Origin: Polyangium spumosum
Lineage (GTDB): Bacteria; Myxococcota_A; Polyangia; Polyangiales; Polyangiaceae
Assembly: GCF_009649845.1 (NCBI RefSeq)
Contig: NZ_WJIE01000001.1
Location: 727,044-791,043 of the forward strand
DNA: 64,000 bases
Direction: 5' to 3'
Shown here: positions 8,092-16,576 of the stretch, piece by piece
Layout of the letters: each line of letters opens with the position of its first letter
Numbering within the stretch: the first letter of the stretch is position 1
The notes under the pieces: model-generated
What the model was told of the DNA's origin: nothing
Databases searched by the model: none
The model's input: the letters and a program-made list of their open reading frames with translations, nothing else
Program-made: the position numbers and the translations under genes

Positions 8092-9042
8092 TCATGCCTC
8101 CAGGAACGCAGCCGCCGCGTCGATCCCCGCCGGATCCGAGACGCTCAGCACCTTGATGGATTTCGCGATTCGCTTCACGAGCCCGGCGAGCACCTTGCCA
8201 GGACCGAGCTCGAGCGCGTGCGTCACGCCCTCGGCCGCCATGCGCTCGACCGACGCGGACCAGAGCACCGCGCCGTCGATCTGCCGCAACAAGAGCTCGG
8301 CGACCCTACCTGCGTCGGCGTTGGGCGACGCGTCGACGTTGGCGATCACCGGGAAGGCGAGCGGATGGATCACGACCCGCTCGAGCGCAGGGGCGAGCGC
8401 CTCGCGCGCGCTTCGCATGAGCGCGCAGTGGAAAGGCGCGCTCACCTTGAGCGGCACGGCCTTGCCGCCGCGCGCCGCCACGAGATCCCCGGCGCGCGTG
8501 ACCGCATCCTTTTGACCTGCAATCACCACCTGCCCCGGCGCGTTGTAGTTCGCCGGCGAGACGATCTCCCCCGCGGCCGCCTCCGCGCAGATCGCCGCGA
8601 CCGCCTCGGCGTCGAGGCCCATGATCGCCGACATCGCGCCCTCCCCCGGCGGCACCGCGGCTTGCATCGCGGAGCCGCGCAGGCGGCAGAGACGAACGGC
8701 GTCCTCGAGCTCGATCGCGCCCGCCGCGCAGAGCGCGCTGTACTCGCCGAGCGAGTGCCCCGCAGCGAAGGCCGGCGGCGCGAGATCCGGATGCCGCTCG
8801 CGCAGCGCCGCCACGATGGCCGCGCTCGCCGCCACGATCGCGGGCTGCGTGTTCGCGGTGAGCGTGAGCTCCTCCATCGGCCCTTCGAAGCAGAGCCGGG
8901 AGAGCGGCTCGCCGAGCGCGGCGTCCGCGCGTTCGAATGCGCGGCGCGCCGCCTCCGACGTCGCGGCGAGCTCCTTGCCCATCCCGACGAGCTGCGAGCC
9001 TTGACCAGGGAACAACCAGGCGACCTTCGTGCTTCGTTGCAT
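8092..9042 (-). CDS. fabD: Malonyl-CoA:ACP transacylase
   Basis: A 316-residue acyltransferase that loads malonyl groups onto ACP. The start LFPGQGSQ motif is present, the nucleophile is S97 in GHSLGE, and H205 in SAPFH is the catalytic base. The length is normal (about 300-320). It starts about 77 bp after fabH and is nearly contiguous with fabG. A stand-alone enzyme in this gene order supports primary fatty acid synthesis. Confidence 0.97.
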   Translation of the reverse strand: MQRSTKVAWLFPGQGSQLVGMGKELAATSEAARRAFERADAALGEPLSRLCFEGPMEELTLTANTQPAIVAASAAIVAALRERHPDLAPPAFAAGHSLGEYSALCAAGAIELEDAVRLCRLRGSAMQAAVPPGEGAMSAIMGLDAEAVAAICAEAAAGEIVSPANYNAPGQVVIAGQKDAVTRAGDLVAARGGKAVPLKVSAPFHCALMRSAREALAPALERVVIHPLAFPVIANVDASPNADAGRVAELLLRQIDGAVLWSASVERMAAEGVTHALELGPGKVLAGLVKRIAKSIKVLSVSDPAGIDAAAAFLEA

Positions 9043-9119
9043 CGACGCGGACTCCCGAGTGCTGGGCGCAGAGAAAATGTTTTGAGGTCAAACGATCGAC
9101 GGAGACGCTCCGAGGAGCG

Positions 9120-10118
9120 TCACATCCGCACGAGCGCGGCGCCCCAGGAGATCCCCGCGCCGAGGGCGCACATGAGGACGTTGTGCCCGTTCTGGATGCG
9201 CCCGTCGCGCACGGCCTCGTCGAGCGCGATGGGGATCGAGGCGCTCGACGTGTTGCCGTACTCCTGGATGTTGATGATGAACTTCTCCATGGGGAAGTTC
9301 AGCCGATCGGAGACCTGCGTGATGATGCGGAGGTTCGCCTGATGAGCGACGACCCAGTCGAGGTCGGCGCTCGTCAGCCCCGAGGCCTTGAGGACCGCGG
9401 TCGACGCGCTCGTCAGGTTCTTGATGGCGGTCCGGAAGATCTCCTGCCCCATCATGTGGACCTTGTTGCGCTTCTTCGCGAGGCCCTCGTCCGTGAGCGG
9501 CTCGGCGGTGCCGCCGCCCGGGATCGTGAGCGCATGGGCGAGCGAGCCGTCGGTGAAGATCCGCGTGGCGAGCAGGCCGCGGCCGTCTCCCTCCGCAGGC
9601 CCGAGCACCACCGCGCCCGCGCCGTCGCCGAAGAGCACGCACGTCGTCCGATCCTGCCAGTCGAGCAGCCTGGAGAGCAGCTCGACGCCGATCACGAGGA
9701 CGCACCGCGCAGCGCCCGTCGCGATGAACTGATCGGCGATCGTCATGCCGTAGATGAAGCCGGCGCACGCGGCCGACACGTCGAAAGCCGGGATGTTGTC
9801 GGCGCCGAGCTTTTGCTGAACGTGCACGGCGCACGCGGGCATCGGGCTGTCGCCGCTGATCGTCCCGACGATGATCATGTCGATGTCGGCGGCGTTGAGG
9901 CCCGCGGACTCGAGGGCGCGGCGCGCCGCCGCCGCCGCCATGTCGCTCGTGTTCTCTTTGTCGGCCGCGATATGCCGACGCCGGATGCCGGTGCGCTCCG
10001 CGATCCAGGCGTCGGACGTGTCGACGATCTTCTCGAGGTCGACGTTGGCGAGGACCTTCTCAGGGACGTAGTGGCCAGTCCCGAGGATGCGACTCTTCGG
10101 TGTAGGGAGCGCGCTCAT
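9120..10118 (-). CDS. fabH: 3-oxoacyl-[acyl-carrier-protein] synthase III
   Basis: A 332-residue initiating ketosynthase that joins acyl-CoA and malonyl-ACP. The triad is C118 in SAACAGF, His in VAHQAN, and Asn in EYGNTSSASIP. The C-terminus GAGISWGAALVRM is typical. Upstream, fabH is separated from rpmF by 184 bp that include a terminator-like hairpin, so it probably has its own promoter; a TACCTT (10130-10125) close to the ATG could be the -10 box. In many bacteria plsX sits directly before fabH, and it is absent here. Confidence 0.97.
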   Translation of the reverse strand: MSALPTPKSRILGTGHYVPEKVLANVDLEKIVDTSDAWIAERTGIRRRHIAADKENTSDMAAAAARRALESAGLNAADIDMIIVGTISGDSPMPACAVHVQQKLGADNIPAFDVSAACAGFIYGMTIADQFIATGAARCVLVIGVELLSRLLDWQDRTTCVLFGDGAGAVVLGPAEGDGRGLLATRIFTDGSLAHALTIPGGGTAEPLTDEGLAKKRNKVHMMGQEIFRTAIKNLTSASTAVLKASGLTSADLDWVVAHQANLRIITQVSDRLNFPMEKFIINIQEYGNTSSASIPIALDEAVRDGRIQNGHNVLMCALGAGISWGAALVRM

Positions 10119-10241
10119 GATGACAAGGTAGCAGGGCGCCGACGCGGCGCGTGGTCGAGCGATGGACCTATCCGCATGCCTCCGCGAGCTTCATCACGGA
10201 GCGCCGAGATCCACGCACAAATGCGCTGGCAAAGGCGCGAA

Positions 10242-10280
10242 CCCGCCTCGGAGTGCGTTCACACGACGCTCCGAGGCGGG
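10242..10280 (-). terminator. Hairpin after rpmF
   Basis: A perfect 12-bp inverted repeat (CCCGCCTCGGAG 10242-10253, CTCCGAGGCGGG 10269-10280) with a 15-nt loop lies 22 bp downstream of the rpmF stop. On the minus strand the stem is followed by TTCGCGCCTTTG, so it resembles the other terminators in the window. It would separate the yceD-rpmF unit from fabH. Confidence 0.65.
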
Positions 10281-10302
10281 CAAGCCAGAGACAGCGGAGG
10301 AC

Positions 10303-10494
10303 TCAGGTGGTCGTGGCCTTGACGGCCTTCGCCTTGCGGCCCTTGTAGTGACCACACGCGCCGCAAGCGCGGTGCGGGAGCGCCGCCTCGCCGCAGTTCG
10401 GGCAAGCAACGACCTGCACCGGGGTGACCTTGTCGTGGTTCGCGCGCCGCATGTCGCGCTTGCTCGGGGTGGTTTTCCTCTTCGGGACGGCCAC
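10303..10494 (-). CDS. rpmF: 50S ribosomal protein L32
   Basis: A 63-residue basic ribosomal protein starting at GTG 10494 ([14 protein letters not shown]). Four cysteines in C-P-N-C and C-G-A-C-G form the zinc-binding knuckle, so this is the zinc-containing (C+) form. It begins 3 bp after the stop of the upstream YceD-like gene, the near-universal yceD-rpmF pairing, and is followed by a hairpin terminator. Confidence 0.97.
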   Translation of the reverse strand: MAVPKRKTTPSKRDMRRANHDKVTPVQVVACPNCGEAALPHRACGACGHYKGRKAKAVKATTT

Positions 10495-10497
10495 GGG

Positions 10498-11217
10498 CTA
10501 CTCCTTCTTCGTCTTCTTCTGCTGGGACGCGTCGGCGCTGCCGGACGCGGCTCCTTGATCGTCAGTCGGTCCGCGCGAGCCACTCGCCTTCGAGAGCGCG
10601 GCGCGCAAAGCGCCGAGGGGCGCGAGCCTGGGGTCGACGGGCGGCGCAGCGCCACCCTCGACGGCCTCGGGGGAGGCGGGGTGGATACCCGGACACGCCT
10701 CGGAGCACAAGGGGAAGATGGGGATCTCGAGCAGAATCGCCTCGCGGATGAACCCGTCGAGCACGACCGTCTCGCCGTCGTAGACGTCGACGTCCGCCTC
10801 GTCCGAGGAAAACTCGTACTCCGGCGGCTCCTTCTCCCTCGGCGCCCGCTTGCTCGTCTCGCCCTTCGTGGCCCCCCCGGAGACCTTCTTCGCTTGCGCC
10901 GCTGCCCGCTTCTCGTCCGCCTTCTGCGCGAGCACCGAAGGAGCCGCAGGCTTGAGGAGGAGGGACATGTCGGTGTCGATGTCGATCTTCGTGGGCTCGA
11001 GGCAACGAGCGCATGGCGCCTGCAGGACGGCGTGGACGCGGCCGCGCACCACAACGTCGGCGCCCGAGCGGGAGATCCGGCCCGAGACGTGCCCGGGCTC
11101 GACGCCCCGCATGTCACATTCACCGAGCTGCTCGTCGAGCCAGGCGACGGGCAGATCCGCCGCGATCGAGCGACCAGCGGCGTCGATGTCTCCGGCAGGA
11201 ATGGCGAAGAGCGGCAT
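10498..11217 (-). CDS. YceD/DUF177 family protein
   Basis: 239 residues from the ATG at 11217 (MPLFAIPAGDIDAAGR); a start at 11283 would add 22 residues of unlikely sequence. The DUF177 core shows the pair C-A-R-C-L-E-P near residue 72 and the later S-S-D-E-A-D-V-D-V-Y-D-G segment followed by the EAILLEIPIFPLCSEACPG cysteine pair. YceD proteins are needed in plants and bacteria for 23S rRNA accumulation. Two inserts are unusual: a Lys/Ala-rich loop of about 45 residues in the middle and a Ser/Lys-rich tail of about 55 residues. It is directly upstream of rpmF as in most bacteria. Confidence 0.88.
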   Translation of the reverse strand: MPLFAIPAGDIDAAGRSIAADLPVAWLDEQLGECDMRGVEPGHVSGRISRSGADVVVRGRVHAVLQAPCARCLEPTKIDIDTDMSLLLKPAAPSVLAQKADEKRAAAQAKKVSGGATKGETSKRAPREKEPPEYEFSSDEADVDVYDGETVVLDGFIREAILLEIPIFPLCSEACPGIHPASPEAVEGGAAPPVDPRLAPLGALRAALSKASGSRGPTDDQGAASGSADASQQKKTKKE

Positions 11218-11364
11218 GGTCGACTCCTGGGGCGAGGAAGAGCAGCCGTCGAGTTTCACCGAGGCCGCGCGAGGCGGGAGCAACTAGCGCACGGTCGGGG
11301 TGCTCGCAAGCCGCCCAGCGCGTCTTCGCGTGCCAAAGGCCATGATAGGGTGCGCCCCGCACGC

Positions 11365-12684
11365 ATGGAGCGCCCGCACGAACGGCCCGACGATCGCTCG
11401 CGAAGGTGGCTCGTCGCCGCTGCGATCTGCACGCTGGTCACGGTCGTGTTTCTCGCCACGACACCACGCGAGCGCCTCGCGACGCACACCCCGTACAACC
11501 ACTTCGCCTTGCTCGCCGAGGCATGGCTGCACGGCCGCCTCGACCTCGGCGGCCCACCCCCCGCGTACACGGGCAACAACGACTTCGCCGTGTGGGGAGG
11601 CAAGCACTACGTGAGCTTTCCGCCGTTCCCCGCGGTCCTCTTGCTCCCCGCGGTCGCGATCGCGGGGAGCGCCGAGCGCGTCCGGGACGGCCAGATCTTC
11701 GCGAGCCTCGCGGGCCTCGCGCCGGCGCTCTTGTACCTCGGCCTCGACGCGCTCTCGCGGGCTGGCAGGACGGGTCGATCCGAGCGGGAGAACGTGCTGC
11801 TCGCGCTGCTCTTCGCGTTCGGCACCGTGTACTGGTTCTCCGCCGTGCAAGGCACGGTCTGGTTCGCCGCGCACGTCGTCGGCGCGGCGCTCGCGGCGCT
11901 CTACCTCTTCGCGTCGATTGGAGCCGCGCACCCGCTGCTCGCGGGCTTCGCGATCGGCCTCGCTTTCGCCACGCGTACGCCGCTCGGGTTCGCCTTTCCC
12001 CTCTTCGTGTACGAGGCGCTGCGGGCGAGCTCGCGCGCAGGCGCGGGCGCGCGCTTGCGCCTCGCCGACGTGGACACGCGCGTGCTCGCGCGGAAGCTCG
12101 CGCTCTTCGCCGCGCCTGCAGCCGCGCTGCTCGGCGTCCTGCTCTGGTACAACGCCGCGCGCTTCGGCGATCCCTTCGAGTTCGGCCATCGGCTGCTCGC
12201 GATCACCTGGCGCGCGCGCATCGAGAAGTGGGGGCTCTTCTCGTTCCACTACCTCGGCCGAAACCTCGGCGTGATCCTGACGTCCCTGCCCTACACGGGC
12301 GTGAGTGGCGCTCCGTTCCAGATCAACGGGCATGGCCTCGCGCTCTGGATCACGACGCCCATCTACGCCTGGGTGCTCTGGCCGAGACGCACGCAGCCGG
12401 CGTTCTCTGCCGTGGCGCTCACGGCCGCGCTCGTCGCGCTGCCGAGCTTGCTTTATCAAAACAGCGGCTGGATCCAGTTCGGCTACCGCTTCTCCAACGA
12501 CTTCGCCGTGTTCCTGTTCGCCCTGATCGCGCTCGGCAGGAGGCGGCTCGGCGGCTGGTTCTGGGCCCTCGCCGTCGTCTCCGTCCTCGTCAACGCGTTC
12601 GGCGCGATCACGTTCCAGCGCGCCGGATACGGCCGCTTCTACTTCATCGATCCGACACAGAAAATTCTCCACCAGCCCGATTGA
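11365..12684 (+). CDS. Polytopic membrane protein, probable GT-C-type glycosyltransferase
   Basis: 439 residues with about 9-11 hydrophobic segments. It begins with a single transmembrane helix (LVAAAICTLVTVVFLAT), then a hydrophilic loop with NHFALLAEAWLHGRLDL and NDFAVWGGKHYVSFPP. These resemble the first periplasmic loop of dolichyl/undecaprenyl-phosphate-sugar glycosyltransferases (ArnT/PMT-like), in which an acidic residue is catalytic. Which sugar or acceptor is used cannot be told. The ATG at 11365 lies 13 bp after a TAGGGT box (11346-11351), so the leader would be very short. It is divergent from yceD. Confidence 0.6.
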   Translation: MERPHERPDDRSRRWLVAAAICTLVTVVFLATTPRERLATHTPYNHFALLAEAWLHGRLDLGGPPPAYTGNNDFAVWGGKHYVSFPPFPAVLLLPAVAIAGSAERVRDGQIFASLAGLAPALLYLGLDALSRAGRTGRSERENVLLALLFAFGTVYWFSAVQGTVWFAAHVVGAALAALYLFASIGAAHPLLAGFAIGLAFATRTPLGFAFPLFVYEALRASSRAGAGARLRLADVDTRVLARKLALFAAPAAALLGVLLWYNAARFGDPFEFGHRLLAITWRARIEKWGLFSFHYLGRNLGVILTSLPYTGVSGAPFQINGHGLALWITTPIYAWVLWPRRTQPAFSAVALTAALVALPSLLYQNSGWIQFGYRFSNDFAVFLFALIALGRRRLGGWFWALAVVSVLVNAFGAITFQRAGYGRFYFIDPTQKILHQPD

Positions 12685-12745
12685 CGTGACGCACCGCGCG
12701 CGGCGCGGGGACACCGCGGCTGCCTTGTGGTAGCTCGTCCCCGCC

Positions 12746-13285
12746 ATGTCCGAAGTCCTCCTCGATCCGGTCGCGGTGACCCGAGGCCTCCGCCGCGTCG
12801 CTGGTGAGATCGCCGAACACGGCGGCGTCCGTGACCTCGCGCTGGTCGGCATACGGCGCGGCGGCGAGCCCCTCGCGGAGAGGCTCGCCGCGCTGCTCCG
12901 CGAGCTCGAAGGCGAAGCGCCGCCCACGGGCTCGATCGACATCACCCTCTACCGCGACGACGCCGCGACGGCCTTGCCGAACCCCAAGATCGGCCCGAGC
13001 CGCATCCCCTTCGAGGTGCGCGGCAAGCGCGTCGTGCTCGTCGACGACGTCATCTACACGGGCCGCACGATCCGCGCGGCGCTCGACGCGGTGCTCGACT
13101 ACGGCCGCCCGCGCCGCATCGAGCTCTGCGTGCTCGTCGACCGCGGCGGCCGCGAGCTCCCCATCCACCCGGACTACACCGTACGCCGCGTGGAGCTCGG
13201 CCCGGGCCAGCGGATCGAGGTCACGCAGAAGGACGACGGCGCGTGGGCCACCATCGAGGACGCATCCACCCTGGGGGGAACGTGA
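12746..13285 (+). CDS. pyrR: Bifunctional pyrimidine operon regulator / uracil phosphoribosyltransferase PyrR
   Basis: A 179-residue phosphoribosyltransferase. The PRPP-binding loop reads [13 protein letters not shown] (about residues 95-107). Length and the [22 protein letters not shown] segment are PyrR-specific. In Gram-positive bacteria PyrR binds pyr mRNA. I see no antiterminator/terminator pair before this gene, so here it may act mainly as an enzyme or at a different site. It overlaps pyrB by 4 bp (GTGA). The upstream TAGCTC (12731-12736) with GGGACA 17 bp before it is a possible promoter. Confidence 0.95.
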   Translation: MSEVLLDPVAVTRGLRRVAGEIAEHGGVRDLALVGIRRGGEPLAERLAALLRELEGEAPPTGSIDITLYRDDAATALPNPKIGPSRIPFEVRGKRVVLVDDVIYTGRTIRAALDAVLDYGRPRRIELCVLVDRGGRELPIHPDYTVRRVELGPGQRIEVTQKDDGAWATIEDASTLGGT

Positions 13286-14244
13286 CGACGACAGCCCGCG
13301 CGCGATATCCACACCGCCACCTGCTCGGGATCGAGGGCCTCGAGGAGCCCGAGATCCTCTCGATCCTCGACGCCGCCGAGAGCTTCTTCGACGTGTCTCG
13401 GCGCAGCGTCCGGAAGGTGCCGACGCTCCGAGGCAAGACGGTGATCAACCTCTTCTACGAGCCCTCCACGCGCACGCGGACCTCGTTCGAACTCGCGGGC
13501 AAGAGGCTCTCGGCGGACGTGATCAACATCAGCGTCTCGACGTCGAGCGCGGTGAAGGGCGAGACGCTGCTCGACACGGTGAAGAACCTCGAGGCGATGT
13601 GCCCGGACGTCCTCGTGATCCGGCACCAGGCGTCGGGCGCTCCGCACTACGTCGCTTCACGCACGAAGGTCGCGGTGGTCAACGCCGGAGACGGGACGCA
13701 CGAGCACCCCACGCAAGCGCTGCTCGACGCGTTCACGATCCGACGTCGCAAGGGCCGGCTCGAAGGCCTCGTCGTGGCCATCTGCGGCGACGTCCTGCAC
13801 AGCCGCGTCGCGCGTTCGAACGCGCTCTTGTTGCGGAAGATGGGCGCCACCGTGCGCTTCGCGGGCCCTCGCACGCTCCTGCCGCCCGCGGCCGAGGCGC
13901 TCGGCGCAGAGGTCCACGACCGCCTCGAGCCCGCGCTCGAAGGGGCCGATGTGGTCATGATGCTCCGCGTCCAGCGCGAGCGCCTCGCGGGCACGTTCTT
14001 GCCAAGCACCCGCGAGTACAGCCGGAAATTCGGGCTCAACGAAGCGCGGCTCTCGCTCGCGGCGCCCGACGCGATCGTCATGCACCCGGGGCCGATGAAC
14101 CGGGGCGTGGAAATTGATCCTGCCGTGGCAGATGGCTCACGCAGCGTGATCCTCGATCAGGTGGAAGCGGGCGTCGCCGTACGCATGGCGGTCCTGTGGA
14201 TGGTGGCGACCGAGGCCGAAGGAGAGCCCGTCGCGGGCGCGTGA
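13282..14244 (+). CDS. pyrB: Aspartate carbamoyltransferase catalytic subunit
   Basis: A 320-residue enzyme for the committed step of pyrimidine synthesis (carbamoyl phosphate plus aspartate). The start is GTG 13282 inside the pyrR stop (GTGA), preceded by GGGGGGAA. Motifs: S-T-R-T-R-T-S carbamoyl-phosphate loop in [25 protein letters not shown], and [11 protein letters not shown] near the C-terminus. No pyrI regulatory subunit and no pyrC follow; the next gene is a sigma factor 100 bp on, so the operon here is just pyrRB. Confidence 0.97.
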   Translation: MTTTARARYPHRHLLGIEGLEEPEILSILDAAESFFDVSRRSVRKVPTLRGKTVINLFYEPSTRTRTSFELAGKRLSADVINISVSTSSAVKGETLLDTVKNLEAMCPDVLVIRHQASGAPHYVASRTKVAVVNAGDGTHEHPTQALLDAFTIRRRKGRLEGLVVAICGDVLHSRVARSNALLLRKMGATVRFAGPRTLLPPAAEALGAEVHDRLEPALEGADVVMMLRVQRERLAGTFLPSTREYSRKFGLNEARLSLAAPDAIVMHPGPMNRGVEIDPAVADGSRSVILDQVEAGVAVRMAVLWMVATEAEGEPVAGA

Positions 14245-14344
14245 GCCCGATCGACCATTGACGCTCCCCGCCGGCTGCAGGACAAACCTCCGAGCGGCGC
14301 GCGCGACGTCACGCTCGCGGGCAGCGCCTCCGGGGCTGTGAACC

Positions 14345-15256
14345 ATGAAAACGGGCGACGAGCGTTCACGCGGCGAAAGCGGAAAACGAGCTCCACGCGT
14401 AGGTTCGTCGGATGAAACCGAGGCGGCGCCGATGGTGACGTCCACGCGGTGTCCCGACCCGATCCTTCCGCTGTCTGACGAGGTCGTCCCCGCCGATCCT
14501 TCGCGCCCTCCCGTTCGTTATCCCACCGCGGAGGAGCTCAATGCCGTGGTCTTGCCGCCCCCCTCCGAGGTGTTCCAGCAGCTCTACGCACGCGAGTGGC
14601 AGTTCGTGCTGCGCACCGTCGAGCGTTATGGAGTGCCCGCGCGCGACGCCGATGACATCGCGCAGGAGGTCTTCGCGGTCGCGTTGCGGCGCATCGCGGA
14701 TCACGACGCAGCGAGCTCGGCACGCCCGTGGCTGTTCGTCATCGCGATGCAGCTCGCCACGAACTATCGGAAGCTCGCGCGGCACCGCATGGAGCCGCTC
14801 GCCAGCGCGTCGACGCCGGAGCCCTTCAGCGACACCCTCGAGGCCGAGGCCGCGCTCCTGGATGGCGAGGAGCAGGCGCTCGCTCGTGAGCTCATCGGCC
14901 GCATGCGCCCGAAGCTCCGCGAGGTCCTCGTCATGCACGACCTGGACGAGCAGCCGATGGCGGAGATCGCGGACAAGCTGGGGATCCCGCTCAAGACGGC
15001 TTACGCTCGGCTGAAGCTCGCGCGCGCGGAGGCGCTCCGGCGAGGGCGCGCGCTCGCGGCGTCGAGCCTCGCCGTATCGACGCCGCGCCCCCTGCTCACG
15101 AAGGACCTGCTCCGCGTGCGCGACGTGCTCTACGCGTTCACTCGTCGCCCGGCCGTCGCGCCGCGACGCCCGCGCCTCGACAAGCGCCGCTTCATGGCGC
15201 CGCGCTCCAAGGCCGCGAAGGCGTGGCCCTCCCCCATGTTCATCTTCCCGCCGTGA
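14345..15256 (+). CDS. ECF-like RNA polymerase sigma-70 family factor with long C-terminal tail
   Basis: 303 residues. Region 2 runs from about residue 75 (VFQQLYAREWQFVLRTVERYG) with the core-binding and -10 recognition stretch DADDIAQEVFAVALRRI. Region 4 (about 180-225) has the helix-turn-helix EVLVMHDLDEQPMAEIADKLGIPLKTAYARLKLARAEALRRG. This two-domain layout is ECF type. A tail of about 75 residues, rich in Arg, Lys and Pro, follows region 4 and is unusual. No anti-sigma gene is adjacent. The start could also be ATG 14432, which would drop 29 residues of low complexity. Confidence 0.85.
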   Translation: MKTGDERSRGESGKRAPRVGSSDETEAAPMVTSTRCPDPILPLSDEVVPADPSRPPVRYPTAEELNAVVLPPPSEVFQQLYAREWQFVLRTVERYGVPARDADDIAQEVFAVALRRIADHDAASSARPWLFVIAMQLATNYRKLARHRMEPLASASTPEPFSDTLEAEAALLDGEEQALARELIGRMRPKLREVLVMHDLDEQPMAEIADKLGIPLKTAYARLKLARAEALRRGRALAASSLAVSTPRPLLTKDLLRVRDVLYAFTRRPAVAPRRPRLDKRRFMAPRSKAAKAWPSPMFIFPP

Positions 15257-15262
15257 GGCGAG

Positions 15263-15291
15263 AGGCGCGCGGAGCGAGAGCCCGCGCGCCT
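15263..15291. terminator. Bidirectional hairpin between convergent genes
   Basis: A perfect 10-bp stem (AGGCGCGCGG 15263-15272, CCGCGCGCCT 15282-15291) with a 9-nt loop lies between the sigma factor stop and the M16 protease stop. It is positioned to end both transcripts. Confidence 0.6.
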
Positions 15292-15295
15292 GCGT

Positions 15296-16576
15296 TCATT
15301 CGAGGTCGAACGGATCGACCTGGGTCTCCAGGAGCCGCGGGATGGACTTCGCGACGGCCTCGCCGATCTGCGAGAACGTCCCCACGACCGAGATCACGAG
15401 GTCGTCCTCCGAAAGACGCTCGCGGATCGCGGTGTTCGCCTCGTCCAGCGTGACGGCCTCGATCTGCTCGAGCTGCTGGTCGTGGTACCCCTCCGGCAGG
15501 TCGTACAGCGCGGCTTCGAGCTTCTGGTACGCGCGTTTCCTCGCCGTATCCACCTCGAAGGCGTGCGAGCGGACGAGGTACTTCTTCACGAAGGAGAGCT
15601 CGTCCTTCGTGATCCCGTCCTTGCGAAGCGTGTGCAGTAGCTCGAGCTTCAAGGCGAGGCAGGCCGCGGCGTCCGAGGCCTTGGGCGCCGTCCACATCGT
15701 GAACGCGTCCCTCTGCCGATCGAAGCCGACACGCGAGGACGCGCCGTACGACCAGCCGCGCTTCGCCCGCACCTCTTGCATGAGCCGCGACGTGAACGTC
15801 CCTCCGAACGCCGTGTTCGCGACGAGCAGCGCGACGTGATCGGGGTCGTGCGGGTGTGTCCCGAGGCCCCCCACGATCATCTGCGTCTGGGTCCGCTCCG
15901 GCTTGTCGACGAAGACGAGCCGCCGGCCAGGCCTCCGCGGCGGCGGCTGCACCGGATCCGGGACACGCGCGCCCGCCGGGAGCCCGGCGAGCAGGCGCTC
16001 CGCGATCGCGTGCCCCTCCTCCACGTCGACGTCCCCCGAGATCGTGACGATCGCGTTCTCCCGCGTGTAGTGCGCCTCGTAGAACGACGCCACGTCGGCG
16101 CGCTCGATGCCGCGGAGCGCGGGGATGCAACCGGCGACGCGGCGACCGTAGGGGTGACCGGCGAAGAGCGTCCGGCGGAAGCCACGCGCGCACAAGGAGC
16201 CGTCGCTGTCACGTGACTCGACGAGCTCGGCCTCGGCCTCGCGCTTCAGGCGAGCGAGCTCGGCCTCGTCGAACGTGGGCCTCGCGAGCAGCGTCGACGC
16301 GAGATCCACGAAGGGATCGAGCGAACGCCGGATCACCTCGAAGTGCACCGTGCTCGAGCTCGGCGAGACGTCCACGCCGAGCTCGCCGCCGAGCAGGTCG
16401 ATCGTCTGCTCGATCTTCGCGGAGGTCCACCCTTCGGCCCCGCGGCGAAGCATGCGGGCCGTGACTCGCCCGAGCCCTTCGCGGCCCACGGGGTCGTGCG
16501 CCGATCCCGAGCGGAAGGCGACGACGACGCTGACGAGCGGCAACGCAGGGCTCGGCTCGACGATGACGTGTGTCAC
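15296..16576 (-). CDS. M16 family peptidase-like protein, non-catalytic subunit
   Basis: 426 residues from GTG 16576, which overlaps the upstream protease stop (GTGA). It has the two-lobed M16 fold (FYEAHYTRENAIVTISGDVD in the middle). The zinc motif HxxEH is missing: where it should be, the sequence reads GLGRVTARMLRRG. It does keep the R-Y pair of the partner chain (AKRGWSYGASSR). In bacterial M16B enzymes an inactive chain like this pairs with an active one to close the chamber. The preceding gene encodes the active chain, so the two very probably form a heterodimer. No signal peptide is seen. Confidence 0.88.
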   Translation of the reverse strand: MTHVIVEPSPALPLVSVVVAFRSGSAHDPVGREGLGRVTARMLRRGAEGWTSAKIEQTIDLLGGELGVDVSPSSSTVHFEVIRRSLDPFVDLASTLLARPTFDEAELARLKREAEAELVESRDSDGSLCARGFRRTLFAGHPYGRRVAGCIPALRGIERADVASFYEAHYTRENAIVTISGDVDVEEGHAIAERLLAGLPAGARVPDPVQPPPRRPGRRLVFVDKPERTQTQMIVGGLGTHPHDPDHVALLVANTAFGGTFTSRLMQEVRAKRGWSYGASSRVGFDRQRDAFTMWTAPKASDAAACLALKLELLHTLRKDGITKDELSFVKKYLVRSHAFEVDTARKRAYQKLEAALYDLPEGYHDQQLEQIEAVTLDEANTAIRERLSEDDLVISVVGTFSQIGEAVAKSIPRLLETQVDPFDLE

